From Salinivirga sp964413185 (GTDB lineage Bacteria; Bacteroidota; Bacteroidia; Bacteroidales; Salinivirgaceae): a stretch of 14,310 nucleotides of DNA. Position 1 is the stretch's first letter, and every line of letters starts with the position of its first letter. The notes below the pieces were generated by a model. The model was not told the DNA's origin, searched no databases, and worked only from the letters and a program-made list of their open reading frames with translations. Location: the NCBI GenBank assembly GCA_964413185.1, contig CAYPSX010000093.1, positions 1-14,310 of the forward strand, in the 5' to 3' direction. Positions 14,271-14,310 of the stretch are shown here, in pieces. A program made the position numbers and the translations under genes.

Positions 14271-14310
14271 TGTCCGATTTCTGCGTTATGCTCGTATTTA
14301 AAACAGTCAT
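14249..14310. repeat. Possible edge of a dispersed intergenic repeat at the window end
   Basis: The bases from about 14250 (CAGTGTCTGTCC onward) run through the last codons of mntA into non-coding sequence. They contain a short near-repeat, GTCTGTCC then AATGTCCG, and no gene, terminator or promoter that I can support. The sequence reminds me of intergenic repeats seen in Bacteroidota genomes, but only one copy is in the window, so this is recognition without proof. Confidence 0.25.

Noticed and set aside
1..14310. CRISPR arrays, tRNA or rRNA genes, insertion sequences
   Set aside because: Read through for direct-repeat arrays, cloverleaf-like segments and transposase motifs; none was found.

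Overview
The window looks like chromosomal DNA of a Bacteroidota bacterium, probably Bacteroidales/Marinilabiliales-like; the order-level guess is weak. Three things point there. Several upstream regions carry the Bacteroidota promoter form (TTTG, about 20 nt, TAnnTTTG). Start codons lack Shine-Dalgarno sequences and sit behind A-rich leaders. The protein families also fit: a DUF5916 outer-membrane protein, an SLC5 symporter with a long C-terminus, and a HAMP/GAF/PAS sensor of a type common in this phylum. No rRNA, tRNA, CRISPR array, transposase or phage gene is visible.

Layout. Positions 1-385 hold a small 2[4Fe-4S] ferredoxin with its own promoter and a perfect-stem terminator. Positions 385-544 are non-coding and contain a symmetrical imperfect inverted repeat. 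Positions 545-4572 (minus) encode a membrane sensor without a recognisable output domain, followed by a sodium:solute symporter; a terminator hairpin separates them and touches the symporter start codon. An AT-rich divergent region (4573-4839) leads to asnB (plus), which meets a DUF5916 outer-membrane protein gene (minus) tail to tail with only 10 bp between. yebC (minus) and miaB (plus) are divergent from a shared 226-bp region. From 11610 to the end everything is on the plus strand: an AhpD/CMD-like protein, an aspartate ammonia-lyase-like enzyme with its own promoter, and a HepT-MntA (HEPN/nucleotidyltransferase) pair. The last ~40 bases are non-coding and may be the edge of a dispersed repeat.

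How the genes work together. Most are independent housekeeping units: ferredoxin electron transfer, asparagine synthesis, YebC as a translation/regulatory factor, and MiaB tRNA modification. Two groups are more interesting. The sensor and symporter are co-oriented, and a hairpin could limit read-through from one to the other. The lyase, hepT and mntA overlap one another by 11 bp at each junction when the downstream hepT start is used, so the toxin-antitoxin pair appears to be transcribed, and perhaps translated, together with a metabolic enzyme.

I found no convincing wholly new system. The items most worth a second look are the lyase/HepT/MntA arrangement, the output-less sensor, the terminator abutting the symporter start, and the unexplained inverted repeat at 408-525.
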